Below are positions 28,437 to 38,505 of a DNA stretch of 64,000 nucleotides, in pieces. The notes beneath the pieces were generated by a model. That model was not told the origin of the DNA. It did no database searches and was given only the letters and a program-made list of their open reading frames with translations. Each line of letters begins with the position of its first letter. Position 1 is the stretch's first letter. Source of the DNA: Marilutibacter penaei (GTDB lineage: Bacteria > Pseudomonadota > Gammaproteobacteria > Xanthomonadales > Xanthomonadaceae). Position numbers and translations under genes: made by a program. The DNA is taken from NCBI RefSeq assembly GCF_014145395.1, contig NZ_JACHTE010000005.1, positions 1 to 64,000 of the forward strand, given 5' to 3'.

Positions 28437-30107
28437 ATGCGCCTTGTGTTGTCGAGCCTGTGTCTCGCCGTGCTGGCCGCCTGCCAGGCGGTCGAAGCGC
28501 CGACTGCTGTCGGTAGCGCGGAAGCGGCGGCTCCACCGCCGGTTTCCAGCGAAGGAGCCTTGGCCACGCAGCAGGCACTCCCGTTCCCGTTCGATGAGAC
28601 CACCATCGGCGACCTCCAGGCGCAGCTCGGTCGCGGCGAAGTCACCAGCGAGGCCCTGACCCGCGCCTACCTCGAGCGCATCGCTGCGATCGACGACGCG
28701 GGCCCCCACCTCAACGCGGTGATTGAACTGAACCCCGACGCGCTGGCCGACGCGGCCGCCCGCGACGCCGAGCGAGCCGCCGGTACGGTCATCGGGCCGT
28801 TGCATGGCATCCCGGTCCTGCTGAAGGACAACATCGACGCGACGCCGATGGTCAATTCCGCCGGCTCGCTGGCACTCAAGGACCACCGCCCCGCGAGCGA
28901 TGCCTTCCTAGTGCAGCGCCTGCGCGAGGCCGGCGCCGTGATCCTCGGCAAGACCAACCTCAGTGAGTGGGCCAACTTCCGCTCGACGCGTTCCACCTCG
29001 GGGTGGAGCGGCCGCGGTGGACAGACCCGCAATCCCTACGCGCTGGACCGGAACCCCTGTGGCTCGAGCGCGGGCACCGGCGTAGCGATCTCCGCCAATC
29101 TCGCGACGGTGGGCATCGGCACCGAGACCGACGGCAGCATCATCTGCCCGTCCGCGGTGTCGGGCCTGGTGGGGCTGAAGCCGACCGTCGGACTCGTCAG
29201 CCGCAACGGCATCATCCCGATCAGCAGCAGCCAGGACACCGCCGGCCCGATGACCCGCAGCGTGGCCGACGCCGCGATCCTGTTGGCGGCGATCGCGGGC
29301 CGCGACGATGCGGATCCCATGACGGACCACAGCGTCGGCAAGGCGGTATTCGACTATCCCGCCCACCTCGACCCGGACGCGCTTCAGGGCGCCCGCATCG
29401 GCCTGCTGCGCGGGAGCATGGGCTTCCATCCGGAGGTCGATGCCGCGCTCGAACGCGCCGCCGCGCTGATGACCGAAGCCGGGGCGACCGTCGTCGATGC
29501 CTCGATCCCGACCGCCGGCCAGTGGCAGCAGGCCGAATTCGAGGTGCTGCTGTACGAGTTCAAGAATGGCCTCGAGCACTACCTGCGCACCCGCGATGCG
29601 CCGGTCAAGACACTGGATGCACTGATCGCCTTCAATCAGGCCCATGCCGAAGCCGAGATGCCCTACTTCGGGCAGGAGCTCTTCGAGGCCGCGAACGCCA
29701 AGGGGCCACTGAACGAAGAGGCGTACCTGGAGGCTCGTCGCGAAGCTCGCCGCCTCGCCGGCGAGGCCGGCATCGACGCCGCCCTGCAGGCGCAGCAGCT
29801 GGATGTGCTGCTTGCCCCGGCCGCCTCCCCTGCGTGGCTGACCGATCCCCTGCTCGGCGACCATTTCACGGGTGCAGGCTATGGCGCGGCAGCGGTGGCC
29901 GGCTACCCCAGCCTCACCGTCCCGATGGGCGACAGCCACGGACTGCCGCTGGGCCTGGTCTTCATCGGCACTGCCTGGAGCGAGCCGCGACTGATCGCCG
30001 TGGGCCACGCCTACGAACAGCTGTCGAAGGCGCGCCGGCCGCCCCGTTTCCTCCCGACAGTGGACCTCGGAACGGAAACGGCCGACGGGGTCCCCGCCGG
30101 CCGCTGA
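28437..30107 (+). CDS. Amidase-signature family lipoprotein, peptide-amidase-like
   Basis: This is probably an envelope amidase acting on peptide or other carboxamides. The 556-residue protein has a lipoprotein signal ending in LAVLAAC. The Ser-cisSer-Lys triad is visible: Lys130 (IPVLLKDNID), Ser210 (NPCGSSAGTG) and nucleophile Ser234 (ETDGSIICP). The spacing (80 and 24 residues) matches Stenotrophomonas peptide amidase (Lys123, Ser202, Ser226). GGGGAG lies before the ATG at 28437. Gatifold-type GatA is excluded by the export signal and lack of gatB/gatC. The gene is convergent with the DAHP synthase. Confidence 0.9.
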   Translation: MRLVLSSLCLAVLAACQAVEAPTAVGSAEAAAPPPVSSEGALATQQALPFPFDETTIGDLQAQLGRGEVTSEALTRAYLERIAAIDDAGPHLNAVIELNPDALADAAARDAERAAGTVIGPLHGIPVLLKDNIDATPMVNSAGSLALKDHRPASDAFLVQRLREAGAVILGKTNLSEWANFRSTRSTSGWSGRGGQTRNPYALDRNPCGSSAGTGVAISANLATVGIGTETDGSIICPSAVSGLVGLKPTVGLVSRNGIIPISSSQDTAGPMTRSVADAAILLAAIAGRDDADPMTDHSVGKAVFDYPAHLDPDALQGARIGLLRGSMGFHPEVDAALERAAALMTEAGATVVDASIPTAGQWQQAEFEVLLYEFKNGLEHYLRTRDAPVKTLDALIAFNQAHAEAEMPYFGQELFEAANAKGPLNEEAYLEARREARRLAGEAGIDAALQAQQLDVLLAPAASPAWLTDPLLGDHFTGAGYGAAAVAGYPSLTVPMGDSHGLPLGLVFIGTAWSEPRLIAVGHAYEQLSKARRPPRFLPTVDLGTETADGVPAGR

Positions 30108-30129
30108 TAGCTACCCCCGTGGGGCGTGC

Positions 30130-31524
30130 TCAGGCTTTCGAGGGCGCGCCGATCTGGGCCTGCTTGCGCACGATCAGCATCGCCACCTCCAGCGCCTGCT
30201 CGTAGTTGAGGCGCGGGTCCACGGTCGACTTGTACGCACGCTCGAGATCGCTCTCGGTCAGTTCGCGCGCGCCGCCGAGGCATTCGGTCACGTCCTCACC
30301 CGTCAGTTCCAGGTGCACGCCGCCCAGGCGCGTACCCGCCGCCGCATGCAGTTCGAATGCCATCTCCAGCTCCGAGCGGATGTTGCGGAAACGACGGGTC
30401 TTGTACCCGTTGGTGGTGCTCTCGGTGTTGCCGTGCATCGGGTCGCAGACCCACAGCACGCGCCGACCATCGCGCTGCACCGCATTGAGCAGGGGCGGCA
30501 GTTTTTCCTCTATCGCCTTCGCCCCCATCCGATGGATGAAGGTGAGCCGACCCGCCTCGTCGTCCGGGTTCAGCACGTCGATCAGCTTCAGCAACTGGTC
30601 CGGATGCACCGACGGCCCGACCTTGATCGCGATCGGGTTGCGGATCCCGCGGAAGTAGTCGACGTGGGCGCCTTCCAGGTCGGCGGTACGCATGCCGATC
30701 CACGGGTAGTGGGTGCTGAGGTTGAACCAGCCCCAGTGACGCGGCACCTGGCGCGTCTGCGACTCCTCGTAGGGCAGCAGGAGCGCTTCGTGCGAGGTGT
30801 AGAAGTCCACCCGGTTGAGGTTGTGCACCTCCTGGCCCGACAAGGTCTCCATGAAGCGCACGGCGTCGCCGATGGCGGTGACCATCCGGCGGTACTCCTC
30901 GGCAAGCGGCGAATGGCCCACCCATTCCAGGTTCCAGTACTCGGGATGGTGCAGGTCGGCGAAACCGCCATCGATCAGCGAGCGGACGAAGTTCATCGTC
31001 ATGGCCGACCGGGCATGCCCCTTGATCATCCGGCGCGGGTCCGGAATGCGCGCGGCTTCCGTGAACTCCGGCCCGTTGACCAGGTCGCCGCGGTAACTCG
31101 GGAGGCTCACGTCGCCGATGGTCTCCATGTCGGCCGAGCGCGGCTTGGCGTACTGCCCCGCGAAACGCCCCACCCTCACCACCGGCTTGCGCATGCCATG
31201 GACGAGCACCAGGCTCATCTGCAGCAGCACCTTCAGCCGGTTCGAGATGACATCCGGCGTGCACCCGTCGAAGGTTTCCGCGCAGTCCCCGCCCTGCAGC
31301 AGGAAACGCTTGCCCTCCTGGGCTTCGGCCAGCTGTTGCTTGAGCGAAAGAATTTCCCAGGACGTGACCAGCGGCGGCAGCGCACGCAGCTCTTCCTGCA
31401 CCCCCTCGAGGGCGGCCGCATCGGGATAGGTCGGCTGCTGGAGCGCCACATGCTGCCGCCATCCGGCGGGCGACCAGTCCTTGGGCAGTTTCACGGCTGT
31501 GAGGGTTCGATCCTTGCTGGGCAT
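30130..31524 (-). CDS. Class II 3-deoxy-7-phosphoheptulonate synthase
   Basis: The enzyme condenses phosphoenolpyruvate and erythrose 4-phosphate, the entry to aromatic amino-acid synthesis. The 464-residue protein is the plant/actinobacterial class II type, unrelated in sequence to Escherichia coli AroF/G/H. Motifs include LQGGDCAETFDG (metal-binding cysteine), VVRVGRFAGQYAKPRS, IKGHARSAMTMNF, IAIKVGPSVHPDQ and WVCDPMHGNT. The class assignment is clear; regulation cannot be read from sequence. It lies upstream of dsbB on the minus strand and is convergent with the amidase gene. Confidence 0.95.
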   Translation of the reverse strand: MPSKDRTLTAVKLPKDWSPAGWRQHVALQQPTYPDAAALEGVQEELRALPPLVTSWEILSLKQQLAEAQEGKRFLLQGGDCAETFDGCTPDVISNRLKVLLQMSLVLVHGMRKPVVRVGRFAGQYAKPRSADMETIGDVSLPSYRGDLVNGPEFTEAARIPDPRRMIKGHARSAMTMNFVRSLIDGGFADLHHPEYWNLEWVGHSPLAEEYRRMVTAIGDAVRFMETLSGQEVHNLNRVDFYTSHEALLLPYEESQTRQVPRHWGWFNLSTHYPWIGMRTADLEGAHVDYFRGIRNPIAIKVGPSVHPDQLLKLIDVLNPDDEAGRLTFIHRMGAKAIEEKLPPLLNAVQRDGRRVLWVCDPMHGNTESTTNGYKTRRFRNIRSELEMAFELHAAAGTRLGGVHLELTGEDVTECLGGARELTESDLERAYKSTVDPRLNYEQALEVAMLIVRKQAQIGAPSKA

Positions 31525-31610
31525 GACGGCATCATGTTGCAGTACGGCAGTCCATCATCCGCCATGCCACGAGGCCCTGCAACGGTTGCGGGGGCAACCT
31601 CCGCGACCGT

Positions 31611-32129
31611 TCAGCTACGACGGAAAGCGGCGTACAGCGCCCACGCCGTAAGGGCCACGAACCACACCAGGCTCCACGCCGGCATGGACAAGCCCAGGAA
31701 TGCCCAGTCCACAGTCGCGCACTCACCCGATCCGGTCATCACTTTCCGAATGACCCCGCCGATGGGCATCGCCTCCAGCATGTAGTCCAACCCGGGGCCG
31801 CAAGCCGGCACTTGGTCAGGAGGCAGATGCTGGAGCCGCACATGGTTTCCCGCGATCCCGATCCCGGCAAGCCCGGCCAGCGCGGCGAGGCCGCCGTAAA
31901 CCCGGCGTCCGGTGGTCGCTTTCGGCGCATGCAGGCCTCCTACCAGGAAGACCAGTCCGAGCGCGACGAAAGCGACGCGCTGGAAGATGCACAGCGGACA
32001 CGGATAGAGCGGGTCGACCTCCCGGAACTGCGTATACAGCGCGAAGGACAGCAGGCCTGCGCAGGCCAGCATCCCAAGCAGGAAATGGATCCGGAAGGTC
32101 GCTGCGGCATTACGTGATGAGCGCGTCAT
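31611..32129 (-). CDS. dsbB: Disulfide bond formation protein B
   Basis: This inner-membrane quinone reductase reoxidises DsbA. The 172-residue protein has four hydrophobic segments. Two cysteine pairs are at the expected places: Cys44 and Cys47 (CPLC) after helix 1, and Cys110 and Cys137 in the second periplasmic loop. This compares with 41/44 and 104/130 in Escherichia coli. The upstream frame extension crosses the rplQ terminator and is not real. The start at 32129 (MTRSSRNAAATF) is chosen. No dsbA gene is adjacent. Confidence 0.93.
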   Translation of the reverse strand: MTRSSRNAAATFRIHFLLGMLACAGLLSFALYTQFREVDPLYPCPLCIFQRVAFVALGLVFLVGGLHAPKATTGRRVYGGLAALAGLAGIGIAGNHVRLQHLPPDQVPACGPGLDYMLEAMPIGGVIRKVMTGSGECATVDWAFLGLSMPAWSLVWFVALTAWALYAAFRRS

Positions 32130-32237
32130 GGCGCCAAGCTTAAGGCGTGCGCCCTCGCATGCATAGCGGCGATTGGAACACGGCGGTGCGTGGCCGGCCC
32201 GGTCAGCGGCCTCCCGCATGGCTCTCGTCCTGCAATG

Positions 32238-32265
32238 CAAAAGCCCCGGCGGACCGGGGCTTTCG
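32238..32265 (-). terminator. Terminator of the alpha operon (after rplQ)
   Basis: The stem AAAGCCCCGG / CCGGGGCTTT (32240-32263) is followed on the minus strand by TGCATTGC, 35 bp after the rplQ stop. It marks the end of the ribosomal block. Confidence 0.8.
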
Positions 32266-32298
32266 TGCAGCGTGCGCCGCGGGGGCGCCTGTTGCCGC

Positions 32299-32679
32299 TT
32301 ACTCCGCGTCGGCCACGGCCTGCGGACGGTCGACCAGCTCGACGTAGGCCATGGGCGCATTGTCGCCGGCACGGAAGCCGCACTTCAGGATGCGCAGGTA
32401 CCCGCCCGGACGCTGGGCGTAACGCGGGCCCAGCTCGACGAACAGATTGCCCACGGCTTCCTTGTCGCGCAGGCGCGAGAACGCGAGGCGGCGGTTGGCG
32501 ACGCTGTCGCTCTTGGCCAACGTGATGAGCGGCTCCGCGACGCGGCGCAGCTCCTTGGCCTTCGGCAGGGTGGTACGGATCAGGCCGTGCTTGAACAGCG
32601 ACGAGGCCATGTTGCGGAACATCGCTTCGCGATGGGCACTGGTCCGGTTGAACTTGCGGCCGGCTTTCTGGTGGCGCAT
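32299..32679 (-). CDS. rplQ: 50S ribosomal protein L17
   Basis: This large-subunit protein is the last gene of the alpha operon. The 126-residue protein begins [20 protein letters not shown], the universal L17 start, which sets the ATG at 32679 even though the frame is open further upstream. It follows rpoA after an unusually long 294-bp gap that contains two perfect hairpins. A terminator follows. Confidence 0.97.
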   Translation of the reverse strand: MRHQKAGRKFNRTSAHREAMFRNMASSLFKHGLIRTTLPKAKELRRVAEPLITLAKSDSVANRRLAFSRLRDKEAVGNLFVELGPRYAQRPGGYLRILKCGFRAGDNAPMAYVELVDRPQAVADAE

Positions 32680-32904
32680 GGGTGTGATTCCTGTTGAATG
32701 TTGGAGCGTTGGACGTCGTTGTCGCCTTCCCGGCGGTGGAGCATTGGACTGCGGATGGTCCTCGTCGACCGTCCTGGTCGACATGCCGCGGGCCTGGGGC
32801 CCGTCGGCTGGTGCATCGGCTGATCTATTGCTTCGCCAGCCGTGCTCCTGAGTTTGCTGTTGCCTTCCATGGCGGGGCGTGCCTGGCTCCGGAGAGCCCT
32901 GCCC

Positions 32905-32961
32905 GCCCCTCCATGGAGGGGCGTTCGCGAGCGCAGCTGATGCCGCGATAGGGCATCAGCT
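32905..32961. repeat. Two perfect stem-loops in the rpoA-rplQ gap
   Basis: GCCCCTCCATGGAGGGGC at 32905-32922 is an 18-bp perfect palindrome. A 10-bp stem AGCTGATGCC / GGCATCAGCT lies at 32935-32961, 13 bp after the rpoA stop. Neither has a T tract. They may be 3'-end stabilising or processing structures separating rpoA from rplQ. Confidence 0.6.
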
Positions 32962-32973
32962 AAGCGCGCTCAC

Positions 32974-33972
32974 TCACCCCATCATCCCGTGGGATGCAAC
33001 GCCGGCCGGCGGCCAGTTCTCGAGCTTCATCCCGAGGGACAGGCCACGCTGCGCGAGGACTTCCTTGATCTCGGTCAGCGACTTCTTGCCCAGGTTCGGG
33101 GTCTTGAGCAGCTCGACCTCGGTCTTCTGGATCAGGTCGCCGACGTAGTAGATGCTCTCCGCCTTCAGGCAGTTGGCCGAACGCACGGTGAGCTCGAGGT
33201 CGTCGATCGGGCGCAGCAGCACCGGATCCACGCCACCGCTCTGCTGCTTCGGCTGGCCACGGTCACGCTGGGTGAAGTCACCAAAGACCGACAGCTGATC
33301 GGTGAGGATATCGGCCGCGGTACGCACCGCTTCCTCCGCATCGATCGTGCCGTTGGTCTCGATATCCAGCACCAGCTTGTCGAGATCGGTGCGCTGTTCC
33401 ACGCGGGCGGCTTCGACCGAATACGCCACGCGGCGCACGGGGCTGAAGCTCGCGTCCAGCACCAGTCGCCCGATCGCACGATTGTCCTCGTCGGGGCGGC
33501 GGCGCGCGGCGGCAGGCTGGTAGCCATAGCCACGCTCGACCTTGAGGCGCATGCTCAGCGCAGTGTCCTTGGTCAGGTTCGCGATCACGTGCTCCGGGTT
33601 CAGCACTTCCACGTTGTGGTCGGCCTTGATGTCGGCCGCGGTCACGACGCCGGGACCCTGCTTGCTGAGCGCCAGGGTCGCGGTGTCGCCGGTGTGCATG
33701 CGAATGGCGACGTCCTTGAGGTTCAACAGCACCTCCAGCACGTCCTCCTGCAGGCCCTCGACCGTGGTGTACTCATGGAGCACGCCGTCGATCTCGACCT
33801 CGGTGATGGCGAAACCCGGGATCGACGACAGCAGCACGCGACGCAACGCGTTGCCCAGGGTGTGGCCGTAGCCGCGTTCCAGCGGCTCGATCACGACCTT
33901 GGCACGGTTGCCGTTGAGGCGTTCGATCTGGGGACCGCGCGGGCGCAGTACCTGATTGGCGGTAACCGTCAT
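32974..33972 (-). CDS. rpoA: DNA-directed RNA polymerase subunit alpha
   Basis: This subunit nucleates RNA polymerase assembly and contacts promoters and activators. At 332 residues it has the usual length. The N-terminal dimerisation domain has [20 protein letters not shown] linker follows, and the C-terminal DNA-binding domain has [15 protein letters not shown] and [16 protein letters not shown]. It lies in the alpha operon between rpsD and rplQ. The arginine and lysine surface used to bind UP elements appears intact. Confidence 0.98.
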   Translation of the reverse strand: MTVTANQVLRPRGPQIERLNGNRAKVVIEPLERGYGHTLGNALRRVLLSSIPGFAITEVEIDGVLHEYTTVEGLQEDVLEVLLNLKDVAIRMHTGDTATLALSKQGPGVVTAADIKADHNVEVLNPEHVIANLTKDTALSMRLKVERGYGYQPAAARRRPDEDNRAIGRLVLDASFSPVRRVAYSVEAARVEQRTDLDKLVLDIETNGTIDAEEAVRTAADILTDQLSVFGDFTQRDRGQPKQQSGGVDPVLLRPIDDLELTVRSANCLKAESIYYVGDLIQKTEVELLKTPNLGKKSLTEIKEVLAQRGLSLGMKLENWPPAGVASHGMMG

Positions 33973-34023
33973 GTTTGGGTGTCTCCTGCGAGCCCCCGCG
34001 GGGGCGGGGGCGCGTGAAATGGA

Positions 34024-34653
34024 TTACTTCGAGTACAGCTCGACGATCAGCGCTTCGTTGATGTCGGCCGGCAGATCGGTACGATCCGGCACCGCCTTGA
34101 ACACGCCACTGAACTTCTTGCTGTCGACCTCGACCCAGGACGGCGTCAGGTCCATCTGCTGGGCGACCGTCAGCGACTCCTGGACGCGGAGCTGCTTCTG
34201 GGCGCGCTCGGACAGCGCGATCGCATCACCGGCCTTGACCTGGTAGGAAGGCAGGTTGACCGACTTGCCGTTGACCGTGACACCGCGATGCGACACCAGC
34301 TGGCGCGCGGCCGGGCGGGTCACCGCGAAGCCCATGCGATAGACGACGTTGTCGAGGCGGGTCTCGAGGAGCTGCAGCAGGTTTTCACCCGTGTTGCCCT
34401 TCTTGGTCGACGCCTTCTTGTAATAGTTGCGGAACTGGCGCTCCAGCAGGCCGTAGATACGCTTCACCTTCTGCTTTTCGCGCAGCTGGTTGGCGTAATC
34501 GGAGAGCTTGCCACGACGGACGTTCGGACCATGCTGGCCGGGCTTCTGCTCCAGCTTGCACTTCGAATCCAGGGCACGGGCCGGCGACTTCAGGCCGAGG
34601 TCGGCACCTTCGCGACGGGAGAGCTTGCACTTGGGACCAATATAACGAGCCAT
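34024..34653 (-). CDS. rpsD: 30S ribosomal protein S4
   Basis: This primary 16S rRNA-binding protein is needed early in 30S assembly, and in enterobacteria it represses the alpha operon. The 209-residue protein begins [16 protein letters not shown] and contains an S4 domain ([20 protein letters not shown]). It lacks the four-cysteine zinc motif of the zinc-type S4. It lies between rpsK and rpoA. Confidence 0.98.
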   Translation of the reverse strand: MARYIGPKCKLSRREGADLGLKSPARALDSKCKLEQKPGQHGPNVRRGKLSDYANQLREKQKVKRIYGLLERQFRNYYKKASTKKGNTGENLLQLLETRLDNVVYRMGFAVTRPAARQLVSHRGVTVNGKSVNLPSYQVKAGDAIALSERAQKQLRVQESLTVAQQMDLTPSWVEVDSKKFSGVFKAVPDRTDLPADINEALIVELYSK

Positions 34654-34667
34654 TGTTCTTCAGCTCC

Positions 34668-35060
34668 TCAGACGCGACGCTTCTTCGGCGGACGGCACCC
34701 GTTGTGCGGGATCGGCGTCACGTCGATGATGTTGGTGATCTTGTAGCCGACGTTGTTCAACGAACGAACGGCGGATTCGCGGCCCGGACCCGGGCCCTTG
34801 ATGCGCACTTCCAGCGACTTCACGCCGTAGTCGAGCGCGGCACGACCGGCCTTCTCCGCGGCAACCTGCGCGGCGAACGGGGTCGACTTGCGGGAGCCGC
34901 GGAAACCCGCGCCGCCCGACGTCGCCCACGACAGCGCATTGCCCTGGCGATCGGTGATCGTGATGATGGTGTTGTTGAACGAAGCGTGGACATGCGCGAT
35001 GCCGTCGGTGACGACGCGCTTGATCTTCTTCTTCGTCTTGTTGGGTGCCGGCTTGGCCAT
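34668..35060 (-). CDS. rpsK: 30S ribosomal protein S11
   Basis: This protein forms the platform of the 30S subunit near the mRNA exit. The 130-residue protein contains [19 protein letters not shown], the family signature [13 protein letters not shown] and the C-terminal [19 protein letters not shown]. It is in the alpha operon, 12 bp downstream of rpsM. Confidence 0.98.
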   Translation of the reverse strand: MAKPAPNKTKKKIKRVVTDGIAHVHASFNNTIITITDRQGNALSWATSGGAGFRGSRKSTPFAAQVAAEKAGRAALDYGVKSLEVRIKGPGPGRESAVRSLNNVGYKITNIIDVTPIPHNGCRPPKKRRV

Positions 35061-35072
35061 GGTCTGGACTCC

Positions 35073-35429
35073 TTACTTCTTGATGGCCTTGCGCGGACCC
35101 TTGCGGGTACGGGCATTGGTCTTGGTGCGCTGGCCACGCAGCGGGAGGCCGCGACGATGGCGCAGGCCGCGGTAGCAGCCCAGGTCCATCAGACGCTTCA
35201 GCGACATGCCGATCTCGCGGCGCAGGTCGCCCTCGACCACGAACTTGCCGATTTCGGCGCGCAGGCGCTCGACTTCAGGCTCGGACAGGTCACGGATCTT
35301 CGTGGTTTTCTCGATCCCGGCGGCATCGCACACCTGGACCGAACGGGTACGGCCGATGCCGTAGATGCTCTGGATGCCCACCCAGACATGCTTCTGGGCA
35401 GGCAGGTTGACGCCCGCAATACGCGCCAT
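35073..35429 (-). CDS. rpsM: 30S ribosomal protein S13
   Basis: This protein of the 30S head contacts the P-site tRNA and the 50S subunit. The 118-residue protein begins [20 protein letters not shown] and has [20 protein letters not shown] and a basic tail. It is the first gene of the alpha operon and has its own promoter (35492-35520), 382 bp after secY. rpmJ, which often precedes it, is absent. Confidence 0.98.
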   Translation of the reverse strand: MARIAGVNLPAQKHVWVGIQSIYGIGRTRSVQVCDAAGIEKTTKIRDLSEPEVERLRAEIGKFVVEGDLRREIGMSLKRLMDLGCYRGLRHRRGLPLRGQRTKTNARTRKGPRKAIKK

Positions 35430-35811
35430 AACGCGATCTCCAACTTGATTTGGCGGCCGGACAACGGGTTGCCCAGCGGAGTGAATCGGAAATTATACCA
35501 AGATTCCAGGGTTACAGGAAGCCCTGCGCCCAGACACGGCGCATGGCCCGGCATGGGGAGTGTGCCCATGCTCCGGCGACGGCCCGTGGCTGTACCCGAC
35601 AAGGCAATCCACCGCCCTGCCCGGCCCCGCGCACTACTCTGGTGCGCGTATGGCCCCGGACCACCCGCGCCTGGAACCGCCGCGCGAGTCGCCCATCGTG
35701 TTCGCCCGGAGGGGAATCCGGGTCAGGCGTCGGACTGGCCGGCGCCTTGTTCGCGGGAGGGGCGAGGCCCACCGCCGCGGGACCGGGCTGCGCCCGACCC
35801 CTGGACTACGT
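35430..35811. other. 382-bp gap between secY and rpsM, with alpha-operon promoter
   Basis: The part next to rpsM contains a good promoter and leader. The rest has a hairpin GCATGGG / CCCATGC at 35551-35571 after secY and no convincing gene. I looked specifically for rpmJ (L36) here on both strands and found no match to its CRNCK-type motif. Confidence 0.7.
35492..35520 (-). promoter_or_regulatory. Promoter of the alpha operon (rpsM-rpsK-rpsD-rpoA-rplQ)
   Basis: The -35 hexamer TTCCTG (35515-35520) and perfect -10 hexamer TATAAT (35492-35497) are 17 bp apart, ending about 60 bp before the rpsM start. Confidence 0.75.
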
Positions 35812-37164
35812 TCAGCTGCGTGCCGGACGCGAACCCTTCAGGTTCGCCTTCTTCAGCAGGCTCTCGTACTGGTGCGACATCAGGTGCGCCTGGATCTGCG
35901 CGATGAAGTCCATCACCACGACCACCACGATCAGCAGCGACGTCCCACCGAAATAGAAGGACGTGTTGAACTCCTTGCGCATGACCTCGGGCAGCAGGCA
36001 GACCAGCACCAGGTAGGCCGCGCCCGCCGCGGTGAGACGCGTCAGCACCCCGTCCACGTATTCGGCGGTGGCCTTGCCCGGGCGGATGCCGGGGATCAGG
36101 GCACCCTGCTTCTTCAGGTTGTCAGCGGTTTCCTGCGAGTTGAACACCAGCGCGGTATAGAAGAACGCAAAGCCCGCGATCATCCCGCCGTACAGGATCA
36201 TGTGCAGCGGTTCACCGGGGTTCAGCCACTGGCTGACCTGGAGCAGCCAAGAGGAGGAGCTCCCCTGGCTAAACCAGTTCGCGGCAGTCGCGGGGAACAT
36301 CACGATGCTGGACGCGAAGATCGCCGGGATGACGCCCGCCATGTTGAGCTTCAGCGGCAGGAACGAGGTCTGGTTCATGTACGCGTTGCGACCGCCCTGG
36401 CGACGCGCGTAGTTGACCGTGATCCGGCGCTGGCCGCGCTCGACGAACACCACGAAGTAGGTGAAGCCCAGCACGATCGCTGCGATCAGGATCGCCGTGA
36501 TGACGCTCATGTCACCATTGTTGATCTGCTGGAACATGTTGATGACGGCCGACGGCAGGCCCGCGACGATGCCGGCGAAGATGATCAGCGAAATGCCGTT
36601 GCCGACGCCGCGCTCGGTGATCTGTTCGCCCAGCCACATCAGGAACATGGTGCCCGCGGTCAATGCAACCACCGCCGTCAGGATGAAGCCGGGGCCCGGG
36701 TTGTAGACCACCGCGATGCCCTGGCTCGCACCACCGGCCTGCAGCGCAGTCGCGATGCCCCAGGCCTGGAAGATCGCCAGCGGGATCGCGCCGATGCGCG
36801 ACCACTGGTTGATCCGGCGCCGACCCGACTCGCCTTCCTTCTGGATGGCCTTCAGGCTCGGCACCATGTTGACCAGCAGCTGGATGATGATGGACGCCGA
36901 AATGTACGGCATCACGTTCAGCGCGAACAGGCTGAAGCGTTCGAGGGCACCACCGGAGAACATGTTGAACATGTCCACGATCGTGCCTTCCTGGGTTTCC
37001 ATCAGCTGGATCATGGCGTCCGGATTGACGCCAGGCACCGGGATGTAGCAGCCGATGCGATAGACGATCAACGCACCGACGACGAACAGGAGACGCTGGC
37101 GCAGCTCGGTGAACTTCCCGAGCCCGCCGCCCATGCCGGCCATCGCACTGCTGCTACGCGCCAT
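35812..37164 (-). CDS. secY: Protein translocase subunit SecY
   Basis: This is the channel of the Sec translocon in the inner membrane. The 450-residue protein has about ten transmembrane segments. It carries the SecY signatures [14 protein letters not shown]-type and [15 protein letters not shown], and the cytosolic loop with [23 protein letters not shown]. The frame is open upstream into the rplO 3' end, but the ATG at 37164 ([13 protein letters not shown]) gives the family start. It is the last gene of the spc operon. Confidence 0.97.
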   Translation of the reverse strand: MARSSSAMAGMGGGLGKFTELRQRLLFVVGALIVYRIGCYIPVPGVNPDAMIQLMETQEGTIVDMFNMFSGGALERFSLFALNVMPYISASIIIQLLVNMVPSLKAIQKEGESGRRRINQWSRIGAIPLAIFQAWGIATALQAGGASQGIAVVYNPGPGFILTAVVALTAGTMFLMWLGEQITERGVGNGISLIIFAGIVAGLPSAVINMFQQINNGDMSVITAILIAAIVLGFTYFVVFVERGQRRITVNYARRQGGRNAYMNQTSFLPLKLNMAGVIPAIFASSIVMFPATAANWFSQGSSSSWLLQVSQWLNPGEPLHMILYGGMIAGFAFFYTALVFNSQETADNLKKQGALIPGIRPGKATAEYVDGVLTRLTAAGAAYLVLVCLLPEVMRKEFNTSFYFGGTSLLIVVVVVMDFIAQIQAHLMSHQYESLLKKANLKGSRPARS

Positions 37165-37171
37165 CCGCGGA

Positions 37172-37609
37172 TTACTCCTCGACCTTGCCGCCGGCCGCTT
37201 CGATGGCCGCCTTTGCACCTGCCGTCGCCAGCAGACCCTTGAGCACGAATGCCTTGGTCAGCTCGCCCTTCTTGACGATCTTGGCCTTCTTGGCAGTGCT
37301 GGGCACCAGCTTCGCGGCGCGCAACGCGGCGAAGTCGACGTCACCGGCCGGCAGCTTGTCCAGCTGGTACAGCAGCACCTCGGCGGTGTCCTTGGCCATG
37401 CGCGAGCGGAAGCCGATCTTCGGCAGGCGCATGTGCATCGGCATCTGGCCGCCTTCGAAGCCGGCCTTGATCTTGCCCTTGCCGGCACGTGCGAACGAGC
37501 CCTTGTGGCCGCGGCCCGCGGTCTTGCCCAGGCCCGAACCGATACCGCGACCGACGCGCTTGCGGTCTTCGCGGGCGCCCTCTGCGGGCTTGAGTGTATT
37601 CAGACGCAT
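37172..37609 (-). CDS. rplO: 50S ribosomal protein L15
   Basis: This late-assembly 50S protein has 145 residues. It starts [20 protein letters not shown] and has the glycine-rich basic N-terminal extension [18 protein letters not shown] that threads into 23S rRNA. It lies between rpmD and secY in the spc operon with gaps of only 5 and 7 bp. Confidence 0.98.
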   Translation of the reverse strand: MRLNTLKPAEGAREDRKRVGRGIGSGLGKTAGRGHKGSFARAGKGKIKAGFEGGQMPMHMRLPKIGFRSRMAKDTAEVLLYQLDKLPAGDVDFAALRAAKLVPSTAKKAKIVKKGELTKAFVLKGLLATAGAKAAIEAAGGKVEE

Positions 37610-37614
37610 GATGA

Positions 37615-37812
37615 TTACTCCTCCACCCGGACCAGGTAGTGGACCTTGTTGATCAGGCCGCGCACCTGGGGGCTGTCCTTCAGTTCACGGACGTCGTTGA
37701 GCTTGTTCAGGCCCAGCGCACGCACCGACAGGCGGTGACGCGCCTGCGAGCCACGCAGGCCCTTGACCAGGCGCACCTTGACGGTGCCGCCAGCGGCTTC
37801 CTTCTTAGCCAT
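37615..37812 (-). CDS. rpmD: 50S ribosomal protein L30
   Basis: This small 50S protein has 65 residues, with [20 protein letters not shown] and [11 protein letters not shown] typical of L30. The ATG at 37812 overlaps the end of rpsE by 8 bp, suggesting translational coupling. The frame is open upstream inside rpsE, but the family start is here. Confidence 0.96.
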   Translation of the reverse strand: MAKKEAAGGTVKVRLVKGLRGSQARHRLSVRALGLNKLNDVRELKDSPQVRGLINKVHYLVRVEE

Positions 37813-38344
37813 GGACCAGGTCCTCCACCTTCTTGCCGCGCTTGGCCGCGATCTTGGCCGGCGACTGCATGTCGGAAAGGCCACGAACCGTGGCGCGCAC
37901 CAGGTTGATCGGGTTGCGCGAACCCACCGCCTTGGCCAGGACGTCCTTCACGCCGACGGCCTCGAGCACGGCGCGCATCGCGCCACCCGCGATCACGCCG
38001 GTACCCTCGGAGGCAGGCTGCATGTACACGCGAGCCGCACCGTGGCCGGACTTCACCGGGTGCCACAGCGTGCCGTTGTTCAGGTCGACGTTGACCATGT
38101 TCTTGCGGGCATACTCCATCGACTTCTGGATGGCGACCGGCACTTCGCGCGCCTTGCCGTACCCGAAGCCGATGCGGCCTTCGCCATCACCGACCACGGT
38201 CAGCGCGGTGAAGGTGAACTGGCGACCGCCCTTGACGGTCTTGCTGACGCGGTTGACCGCGATCAGCTTCTCGATCATTCCATCGTCGATCTCTTCGCGG
38301 TTGCGGTCGCGATCACGACCCCGCGGTGCACGATCTTCTGCCAT
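37805..38344 (-). CDS. rpsE: 30S ribosomal protein S5
   Basis: This 30S protein contributes to decoding accuracy and mRNA unwinding. The 179-residue protein has an acidic/basic N-terminal stretch. The family motif [20 protein letters not shown] follows (the region where spectinomycin-resistance changes occur in other bacteria), then the C-terminal [16 protein letters not shown]. Its end overlaps rpmD by 8 bp. The gap upstream to rplR is 161 bp and contains hairpins. Confidence 0.98.
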   Translation of the reverse strand: MAEDRAPRGRDRDRNREEIDDGMIEKLIAVNRVSKTVKGGRQFTFTALTVVGDGEGRIGFGYGKAREVPVAIQKSMEYARKNMVNVDLNNGTLWHPVKSGHGAARVYMQPASEGTGVIAGGAMRAVLEAVGVKDVLAKAVGSRNPINLVRATVRGLSDMQSPAKIAAKRGKKVEDLVHG

Positions 38345-38441
38345 CTTCTCGATTCCTGTTATCTGGGAAATTTGCGGCTTCGCCGCTTATCGTTGTCGGG
38401 CGTTTCGGATGTTCCGCACCCACGAGAACTCGTCGATGCGC

Positions 38442-38496
38442 CCGGCACGACCCGTGCCGGCGGGCGGAACCACGGCATGGGGTCGCCCCCATGCCG
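38442..38496. repeat. Two stem-loops in the rplR-rpsE gap
   Basis: CCGGCACG-ACC-CGTGCCGG lies at 38442-38460. CGGCATGGGG-TCGC-CCCCATGCCG-type 10-bp stem lies at 38473-38496, starting 9 bp after the rplR stop. No T tracts follow, so full termination of the operon here is unlikely. Confidence 0.6.
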
Positions 38497-38505
38497 CTTC
38501 AAGCC

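Noticed and set aside
35560-37242. 560-codon plus-strand open frame across the secY region
   Set aside because: It is antisense to secY, with His/Gln/Arg/Asp-rich low-complexity translation; it is a shadow frame.
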